Below are positions 23,931 to 32,398 of a DNA stretch of 48,446 bases, piece after piece. Source of the DNA: an uncultured Bacilli bacterium (lineage in GTDB: Bacteria; Bacillota_I; Bacilli_A; RF39; UBA660); the NCBI GenBank assembly GCA_910583945.1, contig CAJTYF010000009.1, positions 1 through 48,446 on the forward strand, read 5' to 3'. The position numbers and the translations under genes are program-made. Numbering within the stretch: position 1 is the stretch's first letter; each line of letters opens with the position of its first letter. The notes beneath the pieces were generated by a model, which saw nothing but the letters and a program-made list of their open reading frames with translations, was not told the origin of the DNA and searched no databases.

Positions 23931-25643
23931 CTATTGATATTCTTCCATTAAACGCTTATGGATGCCTGGTTCAATGATGTTAATGGCATTAATTGCATTT
24001 TCTAATGAAGTTTTAAAATTCCCTTTATAAAAAGAAATCTCAGCTTTGGTTAATCCTTCATCGACTTCTTTATTAGTACGATAACGGTTTCCATAAACAA
24101 TCGCCGTTTCCGCCATTTTAGCGGTTTTAACGACTTCTTTAGAAGTATTATAAACTTTTAAGACTAAATCTCTTGCGGTATCGACTCTCGTATTTAAAAC
24201 TTTAATTGAAATCGGTGTGCGCTCTAGCTCATTGATAATTTCATTAATTGCTTCGGTTGCTTCGGATAATTCTACGTAATAGCTTTCGGGGATTAAAGGT
24301 AATTTAAAACTTTTCATGTGATTTTTAGATTTGGTTAAAATTTCTTTGATTTCATCTAATTGTTCTCGAGCTCGAAGTTCATCTTCTTTTAAACTTCCAA
24401 TGGTTCTTAACGCATGATCTAATTTTTCTTCAGTGTATGCCAGACGAACGTTTAAGTTTTCCATTTCTTTAGAAAGTTTTAAAAAATTTGATACTTTACT
24501 ACGATGGACTTCTATAATTTCATCATATTTTTCTCTGATTTGTTTTAATGATTCATGAATTTCTTCGATGACTAGAACATCTTCACTGGTTAAATCGTAA
24601 CTGTATTTAATATCGTCTAGTTTTTTATATAAGTCATTGTTTATTTTATTTAATTTGGTAACTTTGACGAGTATGGTTCTAGAGTATTCTTCAAATATTT
24701 TTTTAGAAATTCTTTCTTTTTCAAAATCATTATCCGTCGATTCAAAAAAGTCTAAGATGGTTTTGAGTTCAAATATTGAATCTTCTAAATTTAAAACGTT
24801 TAATCTTTCAATAATATCCGTCATTTTTTTATTGGCTTCTGTTATATTGTAATCCAAGTTTAAATAATCCAAATTAAAACCTTCTCGTTCCATTTTTTCT
24901 TTTATTTTTAAGATGTTTTTAATTTTATTTGGAATCAATTTTTGGCCCATTAAAATGATGCTTGGAGCTTCTTCTATGACAATTTTCAAGTTTCCTATAA
25001 TGTCATCAATGGCTTTTACAATTTTTCCTACTTCTTGATAAGCGTTTTTCTCCATCGAAACTTCAAAAGCACTAAATAATTTGTCCACATTTTCAAATTG
25101 TAATTCAATTGGTGTTTTGATGGGTTCAAAGTCTTCGGTGTTGGTTTTGTATTTGGTTAGGATTTCACGGTAACTGGATTTTAGTTTGGTTATGGTTTCA
25201 CGGTTTCTTTCTTCACTTAAAGTAATGCCTTTTATTTCTTCTAATAAAAAGTTGGATTTGGTTTTGACATAACAAATGTCTAGTTCGGCCTCTGCAATTT
25301 TATGTTTTAATTCTTTGTATTTTTTACTATGAAATAATTCTTCGATTTCTAATAATTCATCGGTGATTTTAGGAACTTCTACATCTTTTATTTCTTTAAA
25401 TCTTCGTTGCCATTCGTTATAGATTTCTTTAGAATCAGAATGATTAATTAAAGGTTCTACTTTGTTAAGTTCGGATAAGATGCTAGCGGAAATGATTAAG
25501 TTTTTATCTCTTTCTAACGCATTGATTTCAGACTCGTATTTTTTTTGTTCTTTTTTACTGATGTAATTTAGTACAGCGGTGATAATAATAACTGCTGCAA
25601 TGTAATACGTTATTCCAATTAGGATAAAAGTTGTTTTTGACAT
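23931..25643 (-). CDS. ezrA: Septation ring formation regulator EzrA
   Basis: A 570-residue protein, typical EzrA length. One N-terminal transmembrane helix (about 3-25) is followed by continuous spectrin-like coiled coil. Characteristic pieces include YNEWQRRFKEI, LLIP-like turns and a C-terminal YGNRYRTNKEVDEGL. It binds FtsZ at the membrane and limits Z-rings to midcell. It is followed by GNAT, nifS and thiI. A -10-like TACAAT lies at 25673-25668 with a Spo0A-like box just upstream. Confidence 0.92.
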   Translation of the reverse strand: MSKTTFILIGITYYIAAVIIITAVLNYISKKEQKKYESEINALERDKNLIISASILSELNKVEPLINHSDSKEIYNEWQRRFKEIKDVEVPKITDELLEIEELFHSKKYKELKHKIAEAELDICYVKTKSNFLLEEIKGITLSEERNRETITKLKSSYREILTKYKTNTEDFEPIKTPIELQFENVDKLFSAFEVSMEKNAYQEVGKIVKAIDDIIGNLKIVIEEAPSIILMGQKLIPNKIKNILKIKEKMEREGFNLDYLNLDYNITEANKKMTDIIERLNVLNLEDSIFELKTILDFFESTDNDFEKERISKKIFEEYSRTILVKVTKLNKINNDLYKKLDDIKYSYDLTSEDVLVIEEIHESLKQIREKYDEIIEVHRSKVSNFLKLSKEMENLNVRLAYTEEKLDHALRTIGSLKEDELRAREQLDEIKEILTKSKNHMKSFKLPLIPESYYVELSEATEAINEIINELERTPISIKVLNTRVDTARDLVLKVYNTSKEVVKTAKMAETAIVYGNRYRTNKEVDEGLTKAEISFYKGNFKTSLENAINAINIIEPGIHKRLMEEYQ

Positions 25644-25679
25644 AATACCACGTTCCTACTCTAAGTTATTGTATCATTT

Positions 25680-25688
25680 TTTGTCGAA
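25680..25688 (+). promoter_or_regulatory. Spo0A-box match 1, in the ezrA promoter region
   Basis: TTTGTCGAA, followed by AA, a perfect match to the 0A-box consensus. It lies about 19-27 bases upstream of the predicted ezrA start, a position that would suit repression. Binding is inference. Confidence 0.45.
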
Positions 25689-25725
25689 AATTGATAGTTC
25701 TTGATTATAAATTTTTTTGGCAAAT

Positions 25726-25734
25726 TTTGTCGAA
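25726..25734 (+). promoter_or_regulatory. Spo0A-box match 2, upstream of the peptide RNA promoter
   Basis: TTTGTCGAA, ending nine bases before the -35 element. Spacing and flanking sequence are shared with the box at 26108. Confidence 0.5.
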
Positions 25735-25743
25735 CGCTTTTTC

Positions 25744-25771
25744 TTGGAAATTTCTTTTTTTCACTTATAAT
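25744..25771 (+). promoter_or_regulatory. Predicted promoter of the peptide-encoding RNA
   Basis: -35 TTGGAA (25744-25749) and -10 TATAAT (25766-25771), spacer 16. The start is predicted at 25778-25780. The region is similar to 26126-26155, which indicates duplication. Confidence 0.6.
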
Positions 25772-25779
25772 AAAAATTC

Positions 25780-26050
25780 GTGTTACCTTTTTGGGCGCCT
25801 GCTTTCATTTCAAGTAATTCAGGGAGAACTTTGGTTGTTGAATCGAAAGGCTCATGAATGAAAGAGGTGGTAGAGATGATAAGAAAAGACAATCGTTTTT
25901 TTAAAATCGTTATTATTAGTTTATTGCTTATAATAATTCTACTTCTTTGTAAAACAAATTAATAAAAAAGCGCTTTCCAAACACAAATATTTAACTTGCA
26001 TAAGGAATAGCGCTCAACTCAAGTAGTAGGCGTTATCAAAATGGTAACAC
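25780..26050 (+). ncRNA. Structured small mRNA with closing 5'/3' stem
   Basis: Candidate transcript of about 270 bases. GTGTTACC (25780-25787) at the predicted 5' end is complementary to GGTAACAC (26043-26050). CGCCT (25796-25800) plus CTTTCATT (25802-25809) pair with AATGAAAG and AGGTG (25857-25869), covering the ribosome binding site of the 28-residue gene. CGCCT can instead pair with AGGCG at 26028-26032. A further stem is AGCGCTTTCC/GGAATAGCGCT (25969-25978, 26004-26014). The 3' end is uncertain, since no long T-run follows. No known RNA family was recognised, and tmRNA, RNase P and SRP signatures are absent. Confidence 0.45.
25876..25962 (+). CDS. 28-residue hydrophobic peptide
   Basis: The peptide starts MIRKDNRFFK, followed by an almost pure Ile/Leu/Val helix of about 14 residues, and ends CKTN. 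AGGTGG lies five bases before the ATG, a strong site, but it is paired in the leader hairpin described for the RNA. A basic head, one short membrane helix and a sequestered RBS resemble type I toxins. A small sporulation membrane peptide is an alternative. It lies alone between ezrA and gltX. No family was recognised. Confidence 0.55.
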   Translation: MIRKDNRFFKIVIISLLLIIILLLCKTN

Positions 26051-26107
26051 TTACATCTTAATGTTATCGTATTTTTGGATTAAATTCAAGAACTTTTTTT
26101 TGCGAAA

Positions 26108-26116
26108 TTTGTCGAA
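26108..26116 (+). promoter_or_regulatory. Spo0A-box match 3, upstream of the second small RNA
   Basis: TTTGTCGAA, nine bases before the -35 element, the same geometry as box 2. Confidence 0.5.
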
Positions 26117-26125
26117 CTTTTTTTC

Positions 26126-26155
26126 TTGATATTTCCTTTTTATGAATTATATAAT
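26126..26155 (+). promoter_or_regulatory. Predicted promoter of the second small RNA
   Basis: -35 TTGATA (26126-26131) and -10 TATAAT (26150-26155), spacer 18. The start is near 26162. Confidence 0.6.
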
Positions 26156-26162
26156 AAGTTTC

Positions 26163-26248
26163 ATGTTACCGATGTTTAGGTGAAATATTTATTTTTTTTG
26201 ACATAACCCCTGTCTTAAAAGTTTTCACTTAGAGGGTAACACTTTTTT
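26163..26248 (+). ncRNA. Putative 86-base small RNA
   Basis: It begins with TGTTACC (26164-26170), which pairs with GGTAACA (26235-26241). The closing stem is followed at once by six T (26243-26248), as in an intrinsic terminator. Inside, AGGTGAAA (26178-26185) can pair with TTTCACTT (26223-26230), and GACA/TGTC make a small hairpin with loop TAACCCC (26200-26214). No reading frame of note. The closing-stem sequences match those of the peptide RNA, so the two could pair in trans. Confidence 0.45.
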
Positions 26249-26249
26249 C

Positions 26250-26274
26250 AATAACCCTTACTGGGTTATTTTTT
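26250..26274 (+). terminator. Hairpin terminator at the gltX end
   Basis: AATAACCC (26250-26257) pairs with GGGTTATT (26263-26270), followed by T on the plus strand. It covers the gltX stop codon. The T-run favours ending plus-strand transcripts before they read into gltX antisense. Confidence 0.6.
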
Positions 26275-27910
26275 GTATTCTGTTTTTTACTCTTTCAGCT
26301 CCTAAAATTTGCATTAGTGCATATAGATTAGGAGTTGTTGTGAGAGTTGTCAGTGCAATACGAATCATATTCGTAACATCAACAACACTTCCTTTAAATT
26401 TGCTACTATCTTCTTTATATTCTTTCATATTTGTAGCATAATTTTCTTTTTCACAGAGTTCTTTTATTTTATTGAACCACATTTCTTCCGTATCCAATTC
26501 ACTATAATATTCTTGAATATAAATATTTAAAATCTTTTTAACTTCTTCTCTATCATAAGCACTAAAGTCATATTCTATATCTTTAAAGTATTCATCATAC
26601 ATATACCAAGTCTTTTCTTTGATTTCACTATAATAAGCATAATCTTTGCGGGGCTTTTTTTGTTCACGTTCAATATTATAGATTGCCATGGACTTATTTT
26701 TATATTTTTCTAGAATGTTAGCAAATTCAGAATCGTATTTTTTACTCCATTCTAAAACACCTTCGTAAACTTCTTCTTTCGTTAACTTACTGATATAATT
26801 TTTGGAAATGTTGTCTAATTTATCAAGATCAAATAAGGCCCCACTCGCACTCATTTTTTTAGGAGAAAATTCAAATTCCGTAAAATGTGCATCAGGATGT
26901 CCTTCTCGCCACGCTTCATAATTGGAATTAGCAATGGTCATAACGGCTTCAATGACAGCAAGAGGTGGATAACCTTTTTCTTCGTAATAACTCATTTTGG
27001 CTTCAGGATCTAATCTTTTAGAAATTTTACGGATAGAGTCTCCATCTTTTTTTAAAATTAAAGGAATATGAACGTATTTAGGCATTTTAAAGCCAAAAGT
27101 TTTAAATAATTCATAATGTATAGGTATAGAACTCATCCATTCTTGACCTCGAACGACATGGGTGGTATGCATTAAATGGTCATCGACTAGGTGGGCAAAA
27201 TGGTAAGTGGGAAGTCTATCTTTTGATTTCATAATCGGAATATCAATGTCATTTTCAGGAAATTCCATTTCGCCATTTGCTAAGTCGTTAAATTTGAATT
27301 TACGATTAAAATCGCCGCTACTTTTTAAACGAATGGTATAGATTTCCCCATTTTTGATACGATTTATGGCTTCTTCAACAGGTAAATCACGGTATTTAGC
27401 ATATCTTCCATATATACCTATTCTTCTTTTATCCCTACTTTGTGATTCACGAATGGAATCCATTTCTTCTTGGGTTAAGAAACAAGGATAAGCTTTTCCT
27501 TCTAAAATTAAGTGTTTGATAAAAGTATGATAAATTTCTTTTCTTTCGGTTTGAATGTAAGGACCATATTCTCCTTTCGTTTCATTTGTATCACGATACT
27601 CGTATTCATCAGGGTTTAAATCGTATGTTTTTAAAACAGAACGAATGTATTCGACTGCCCCTTCTACTTCTCTTGAGGTATCTGTGTCTTCATTTCTTAA
27701 AAAGAAGACGCCATTACTTTGACGGGCTAAAACGTAATCAATTAAGGATGGCATAAAGTGTCCAATATGCATAAATCCTGTTGGACTTGGAGCAAAACGG
27801 GTAATACGCGCATTTTCACTCAAGTTTCTTTCTGGGTACAATTTTTCATAATCTTCAATTGTTTTTGTAATATCCGGAAATATTAATTCCGCTAATTCTT
27901 CTCTATTCAT
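26258..27910 (-). CDS. gltX: Glutamyl-tRNA synthetase (GluRS-type)
   Basis: A 550-residue class I synthetase. The ATP motif is in APSPTGFMHIGHFMPSL (HIGH at about 48-51) and the second signature is SIRKISKRLDPE. EDTDTSREVEGAVEY and VDDHLMHTTHVVRGQEW are conserved catalytic-domain pieces. It is longer than the usual ~485 residues because of insertions around the catalytic domain and a helical C-terminal part. It overlaps the cyclophilin gene by four bases. No separate glutaminyl enzyme is seen, so it may be non-discriminating. Confidence 0.93.
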   Translation of the reverse strand: MNREELAELIFPDITKTIEDYEKLYPERNLSENARITRFAPSPTGFMHIGHFMPSLIDYVLARQSNGVFFLRNEDTDTSREVEGAVEYIRSVLKTYDLNPDEYEYRDTNETKGEYGPYIQTERKEIYHTFIKHLILEGKAYPCFLTQEEMDSIRESQSRDKRRIGIYGRYAKYRDLPVEEAINRIKNGEIYTIRLKSSGDFNRKFKFNDLANGEMEFPENDIDIPIMKSKDRLPTYHFAHLVDDHLMHTTHVVRGQEWMSSIPIHYELFKTFGFKMPKYVHIPLILKKDGDSIRKISKRLDPEAKMSYYEEKGYPPLAVIEAVMTIANSNYEAWREGHPDAHFTEFEFSPKKMSASGALFDLDKLDNISKNYISKLTKEEVYEGVLEWSKKYDSEFANILEKYKNKSMAIYNIEREQKKPRKDYAYYSEIKEKTWYMYDEYFKDIEYDFSAYDREEVKKILNIYIQEYYSELDTEEMWFNKIKELCEKENYATNMKEYKEDSSKFKGSVVDVTNMIRIALTTLTTTPNLYALMQILGAERVKNRIQKITQ

Positions 27911-28518
27911 TGTAATTTCACAAACTCCATTCTTTTTATGGTTATATCTTTTAAGGGTTTATCGTATTTATCAACTAGAACCTTTCCAATGGAATCAACA
28001 GTATCTAGCCCTTTTAAAACTTGTCCAAAAGCGGCATAATCACCATCTAAATTCGCATTCTCTTCAAGCATAATGAAGAACTGGCTACTGGCTGAATTTT
28101 TGTCGACACTGGTTCTCGCCATAGATAAAACTCCTCGTTCATGTTTTAAGTCATTTTTTACACCATTACTTTCAAATTCACCTTTAATGGTTTGCGCCTT
28201 TTTTCCACTACTCGTTCCATCTCCTGCTTGAATCACAAAATCTTTTACCACACGATGAAAGATTAAATTATCATAAAAGTCTTCCTTAACTAACTTTTTA
28301 AAATTTTTTACAGTTATGGGAGCAACATCGGGATAAAGTTCTAAAAGTATTTTTCTTTCATCAGTGAGTTCCAGTATTACATTATTGGTCTCTTTATTGG
28401 TTATTTGATATTTTTGATCTTCTAGTTCTTGAACACTTTCTAGTACTTCTTTTTCACCACAACTTGTCATAAATAAACTTATTATTAAAACAAAAATCAT
28501 TCCTTTTAATTTTTTCAT
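27907..28518 (-). CDS. Cyclophilin-type prolyl isomerase lipoprotein
   Basis: A 203-residue protein with a lipoprotein signal (MKKLKGMIFVLIISLFMTSCG, Cys about residue 20). The cyclophilin domain follows: LIFHRVVKDFVIQAGDGT, FFIML-type stretch with SSQFFIMLEENANLDGDYA, and FGQVLKGLDTVD. It probably folds exported proteins at the outer face of the membrane. It is translationally coupled to gltX. Confidence 0.92.
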   Translation of the reverse strand: MKKLKGMIFVLIISLFMTSCGEKEVLESVQELEDQKYQITNKETNNVILELTDERKILLELYPDVAPITVKNFKKLVKEDFYDNLIFHRVVKDFVIQAGDGTSSGKKAQTIKGEFESNGVKNDLKHERGVLSMARTSVDKNSASSQFFIMLEENANLDGDYAAFGQVLKGLDTVDSIGKVLVDKYDKPLKDITIKRMEFVKLQ

Positions 28519-28521
28519 TTT

Positions 28522-29241
28522 CTATCCCTTCCTTTTTAATGTATTTAAATATATCTTATCCTCGCTACTTACACGGTAACTCTCTTTTATTTTACTAATC
28601 GTTTTGTTAAAAGTAAATGTATTTATATTACTTTTTAATAAATAAGTTAAAGTTTTCTCTCGATGTTTTATAAAACATTCACACAATAACCAAGCAATAC
28701 CCATATTGACATAATATTTATCTATTTTTATGGAGTCAATTGAATTAAAAATTTCAGTTAAATTGTTTTCTTCAATATAGAAGTTTAAAAAAATAATTAA
28801 GGCGACACGTATTTTAAATTCTTCTTTGCAATTTAGATATTTTTTAAAGTATTGAAACCAAAAGTCTTTATCTGTTTTTACTATCTTTAGACTATTACAA
28901 AAAGAGTCACAAATGGCCCAATTGTCAATTAATGAAACGTAATCCTCTATATATTTTAATACTTCTTCTTTTTCATTTATACTGGTTAAAACTAGCCCTT
29001 TAATCATAACTTCTTCATAGTAGGTATCCGTGTTTAGTTTTAAGAAATTTTCAATATTTGACTGACTTATTCTTTTGGCAATTTTTCTTTGCATGGGTAC
29101 TTTTATGCCTAGTATTTCATATTTTGTTGTTGTGAGACGGCTATGGAAAGTCTTATATTTTTCATCTTTTAAACTTTTTAAGTACTCTAAGTATTCTTGG
29201 TAGGTTTGTTCATTCCAATTTTTAAATTCTTCTTTTTTCAT
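28522..29241 (-). CDS. AlkD-like DNA alkylation repair / HEAT-repeat protein
   Basis: A 239-residue all-helical protein of the AlkD family. It has YKTFHSRLTTTKYEILGIKV-type entry, VPMQRKIAKRI, DNWAICDSFCNSLK (the Trp-Asp region near the AlkD active site) and a run of helical repeats. Family members excise N3- and N7-alkylated bases. It lies three bases upstream of the cyclophilin gene, so it heads this small operon. Confidence 0.82.
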   Translation of the reverse strand: MKKEEFKNWNEQTYQEYLEYLKSLKDEKYKTFHSRLTTTKYEILGIKVPMQRKIAKRISQSNIENFLKLNTDTYYEEVMIKGLVLTSINEKEEVLKYIEDYVSLIDNWAICDSFCNSLKIVKTDKDFWFQYFKKYLNCKEEFKIRVALIIFLNFYIEENNLTEIFNSIDSIKIDKYYVNMGIAWLLCECFIKHREKTLTYLLKSNINTFTFNKTISKIKESYRVSSEDKIYLNTLKRKG

Positions 29242-29281
29242 AGTGTTAGTATAGCATTAAAATTTTTATTTTTCTACAAAC

Positions 29282-29307
29282 AAAAAAATTTTGAATTCAC
29301 AAAATTT
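29282..29307 (-). terminator. Rho-independent terminator after the repeat protein gene
   Basis: AAATTTTG and CAAAATTT arms (29307-29300, 29293-29286), then T7 on the minus strand. Confidence 0.7.
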
Positions 29308-29332
29308 CTTTTTTATCCTTTTAAACTCCTAT

Positions 29333-31429
29333 TTATTGTTTAAATGGAACCTTAGCAAACCTTACTTTTTTTCTAACATAGCCTTTTTCATCTTGGTTCT
29401 CTTCCACTTGAGGAACTTCTTGACCGTTCATTACACTATAACCATAAACACGATAGCCTTTTTCTAAATAAAGCTCATACTCTTCCATATTATCTACTTC
29501 TACAAAGGCATCACCATTTATTAAACTAATCGAAGAGACACAGTAATCATTCAAACCTGTATCTGTTTCAATGGTTATGATGTCACCAATGCTAACTGTA
29601 TTAACGTATAATAATTCTTCTTTTGGTGAAACATTTAAGTTTTCTCTTATTTTTAGTAAAGTTTCATAATTTTCTAAATACGTCATCATTTCATTAAACT
29701 GGCTAAAGTAAGCGATACGTCCTTCATTTCCCTCTATTTCTTTTTTAGAGTAAGTAATGTATCCTGTATGTTCAGGTCCTTGCCAAGGCGTATGATTTCC
29801 TAAAGATAAATACTCAATATTGTTTAATTCTTTAATGGCTGAAACATGACTACATTGTAAATGAAATAAATTCACTCTAGCAAAGTCTGGAAAAGAAAAA
29901 TGAGTCTTTTCGTTGATGTTTCCACCAAGAAGCTGAACACGTAGTTGATTATTTAAAGATTGAATTTTAATCGTACCTAATTCACTATTGATGTTATCCG
30001 TTAGAGTAGCTCCTTGCTTATTTAAAAGATGAAGATAGATAAAAGAGATGGTTTCATTTAAAGTTAAATCTAAATGAATGGGTTGTTCATATCCTTCACT
30101 AAAAACGGTTATATTTTTAGCTTTTATTTGAGAAAGCAATTGAAATTCTTCTTCGGTTATGCCTTTATAGTCTTTTACATTTTTTAAATCAAGATTTAAA
30201 TTTTCTAAAGTCACTTCTTGTTTCATTAAATAATTTAAAAGTTGTTTTAAATGACTTTCATTCTCAATATTTTCTATCCAAGTTAAATCTTTTAGCTGTT
30301 CTAAATGACAAGTGTTTAACATTTTTTCAGCCATTTCAAAAGAAACGTTTTCAAAAGAAAGAGCTTCTAATTCTTTATTATTGTAAAGCGTCACTGGTTG
30401 GGTTAAATTTTGAAAAGTAAGACTTCTTAATTTCTCTTTTTGTATGCCTTCTTTGTTACCAAAGGCATTTTCTAATTGATCTAAAAATTCACAATAATCA
30501 TCTTTAAAACTATAATAATTAAAATCTAATCCCTTTTCCTCTCTTATATTTAATACTGAAATATTAAATGAATCATAAAAAGCCTTAGGACTACTAAAAG
30601 TACCATTTAAATATACCATGGATTGATTTGGAAATGACCACTTAGTTTTCTCTGTTACGTTAATACCAACTAAACTAATGGAGCAAGAAGAGGATGTTTG
30701 AATCACTAATGAATCTACTGGTATATTTCCATTTCTAAAATGAAGATTTAAATTACTAATATTTGGATTTAAATTTAATTCTAAATTTAACGCTTTTCTA
30801 AATTCATCATTTGTGATGTCTAATATTTTTGTATTTATTTGACTTAATAATTCTAATTCTTCTTTTGTAATGGCTTCGTGATCCAATCTTGTATAGTATA
30901 AACCACCTAATTCTATTTTTTGTTCTACTAAATAAGAAATTAAAGATTCATCTTTTTTATTATTCATAAAAATAAAAATATTTTTAGTAGCTTTGTTATC
31001 TAAAATTTCTTTAATAACCGCTTCACTTGTATCTTTAAAAGATAATAGAGTGCAATTTGTAGGCACATTAAAATTTTTTAATCTTTCGCTACAGTTTTCA
31101 AAATAAATGTTTTTTATTGAAGAGACCTCTAACTTAGAAAAATCGAAGGTTGATTTTATATTTTTTAAATAGAGTGTTGTAATGTGTTCTTCTTGTATTT
31201 TCTTATTTAATTCTTCATATAAAAAATCATTCAGTCCATCAAAGGTTCCGATGTCTTTGATTTCTAAAACAGAATTACTATTTTTTATTTGTAATAAGTT
31301 ATTTTTGGCTGTATCGATTGTTTCAATACATTTTTTTGGTTTTAACTCTTTTTGATTTGCAACAGCTATAGTTCCTAATCCCCCAACAAGACCTAGAGTA
31401 CATAGCGCTTTTTTTATTTCTTTTTTCAT
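29333..31429 (-). CDS. Large secreted LRR-like protein with internal duplication
   Basis: A 698-residue protein with an N-terminal signal peptide (hydrophobic 9-24, probable cut after AVA). Two homologous halves of about 237 residues follow. AITKEELELLSQINTKILDI at 186 matches GITEEEFQLLSQIKAKNITV at 423, and later NVTEKTKWSFPNQSMVYLNG matches NINEKTHFSFPDFARVNLFH. The repeated short strands ending in LNL or YLSLG resemble leucine-rich or beta-helix surface proteins. A C-terminal ~95-residue domain (TVSIGDIITIETDTGLNDY) is separate. No sortase or S-layer motif was seen. Function unknown. Confidence 0.7.
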   Translation of the reverse strand: MKKEIKKALCTLGLVGGLGTIAVANQKELKPKKCIETIDTAKNNLLQIKNSNSVLEIKDIGTFDGLNDFLYEELNKKIQEEHITTLYLKNIKSTFDFSKLEVSSIKNIYFENCSERLKNFNVPTNCTLLSFKDTSEAVIKEILDNKATKNIFIFMNNKKDESLISYLVEQKIELGGLYYTRLDHEAITKEELELLSQINTKILDITNDEFRKALNLELNLNPNISNLNLHFRNGNIPVDSLVIQTSSSCSISLVGINVTEKTKWSFPNQSMVYLNGTFSSPKAFYDSFNISVLNIREEKGLDFNYYSFKDDYCEFLDQLENAFGNKEGIQKEKLRSLTFQNLTQPVTLYNNKELEALSFENVSFEMAEKMLNTCHLEQLKDLTWIENIENESHLKQLLNYLMKQEVTLENLNLDLKNVKDYKGITEEEFQLLSQIKAKNITVFSEGYEQPIHLDLTLNETISFIYLHLLNKQGATLTDNINSELGTIKIQSLNNQLRVQLLGGNINEKTHFSFPDFARVNLFHLQCSHVSAIKELNNIEYLSLGNHTPWQGPEHTGYITYSKKEIEGNEGRIAYFSQFNEMMTYLENYETLLKIRENLNVSPKEELLYVNTVSIGDIITIETDTGLNDYCVSSISLINGDAFVEVDNMEEYELYLEKGYRVYGYSVMNGQEVPQVEENQDEKGYVRKKVRFAKVPFKQ

Positions 31430-31453
31430 TATTTTTCCTCCATCTATCGTTTT

Positions 31454-31481
31454 ATTATAAAACTTTTATTTTTTTAGTCAA
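31454..31481 (-). promoter_or_regulatory. Predicted sigma-A promoter of the LRR-like gene
   Basis: -35 TTGACT (31481-31476) and -10 TATAAT (31459-31454), spacer 16, minus strand. The -35 overlaps the end of the upstream gene. Confidence 0.65.
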
Positions 31482-32341
31482 ACTTTTTCTAGTATTAACT
31501 TTTGTTCTTCTTCTGTTAGTTGTTTTAATTGTTCATATAAGGCAATTTTAAACATTTTGTATCTTTTTTCTGGTTGATTGGTGTTTTTTAGCATACTCAG
31601 ATAAAACTCATCTATTTCTTTATTTGGAATTCGCATGATTTCTTTTGCTCCATAAAAATGATTAAATTTATCCAAATCTAAAATGGCATTATAGCATAAA
31701 TCAATAGCTACATTCTCTTCTCTATTATACGAGTAAGAATGATAGTAACTTCCTCTAAAGTAATCATCACAAAGAGAAGTAATAGAATAAAATTCTCTTA
31801 AACTTTCAGATAAAAAACAGGTGTGTTGGTGACAATAGGTTTCTAATGGTTCTTTTTCTATATAGTCTATAATTTTAGGATAATTTTTAAAATAGTTCTT
31901 TGCTAGACGAAAGGTTAAATTCCCTAATTTTTCACTGATAATTGTAAAAGTATCCTTTCCATTAAAGGAAATATCATTAATAATGGGTGTAAGCAAAAAA
32001 ACTTTTATTACCTCTTTATTTTGATTGGGATTCTCTAATCTTCCAAGACTTCCCATGGCATCTACTATTTCTATGTTCATTCGATAACCGTAACGTGCTA
32101 AAAGGTTAAACACTTTCCCACTATAATTTTTATCATAGCCCCAAGTATTGATGATATTTAGTACTTTTTGGCTTTCTAAACATTCGGTTTTTAAATCTTC
32201 TTCCTCTATTTCCCAGTCAATGGTTTCTCCTAAAATATTTCTTTCGAAATCTTCGATTACTTCTTCGGCAATCTCTTGATTTACAAGTTCATTTTGAAAG
32301 TCATAAAATTCAATTAAGTCTTCGGTTGTAAGTGATGTCAT
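31478..32341 (-). CDS. Hypothetical protein, helical, 287 residues
   Basis: No family recognised. A soluble, acidic, mostly helical protein with Cys/His-containing ETYCHQHTCFLSESLREFY and a Tyr-rich YFRGSYYHSYSYN segment. It ends in a long EQLKQLTEEEQKLILEKV helix. The ATG at 32341 follows AAGGGGG by a good distance, so the longer form from 32374 is rejected. A TTGCTT/TACAAT pair with an 18-base spacer upstream gives a plausible promoter. Confidence 0.65.
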   Translation of the reverse strand: MTSLTTEDLIEFYDFQNELVNQEIAEEVIEDFERNILGETIDWEIEEEDLKTECLESQKVLNIINTWGYDKNYSGKVFNLLARYGYRMNIEIVDAMGSLGRLENPNQNKEVIKVFLLTPIINDISFNGKDTFTIISEKLGNLTFRLAKNYFKNYPKIIDYIEKEPLETYCHQHTCFLSESLREFYSITSLCDDYFRGSYYHSYSYNREENVAIDLCYNAILDLDKFNHFYGAKEIMRIPNKEIDEFYLSMLKNTNQPEKRYKMFKIALYEQLKQLTEEEQKLILEKV

Positions 32342-32398
32342 AAAATCCCCCTTCAGTTGTGAGTATTGTATCAATATTGAATGAAAAAAAGCAACTTT

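Noticed and set aside
25780..26250. tmRNA, RNase P RNA, SRP RNA or 6S RNA in the ezrA-gltX gap
   Set aside because: None of their conserved core sequences is present, and the reading frame with a strong RBS argues for a peptide mRNA.
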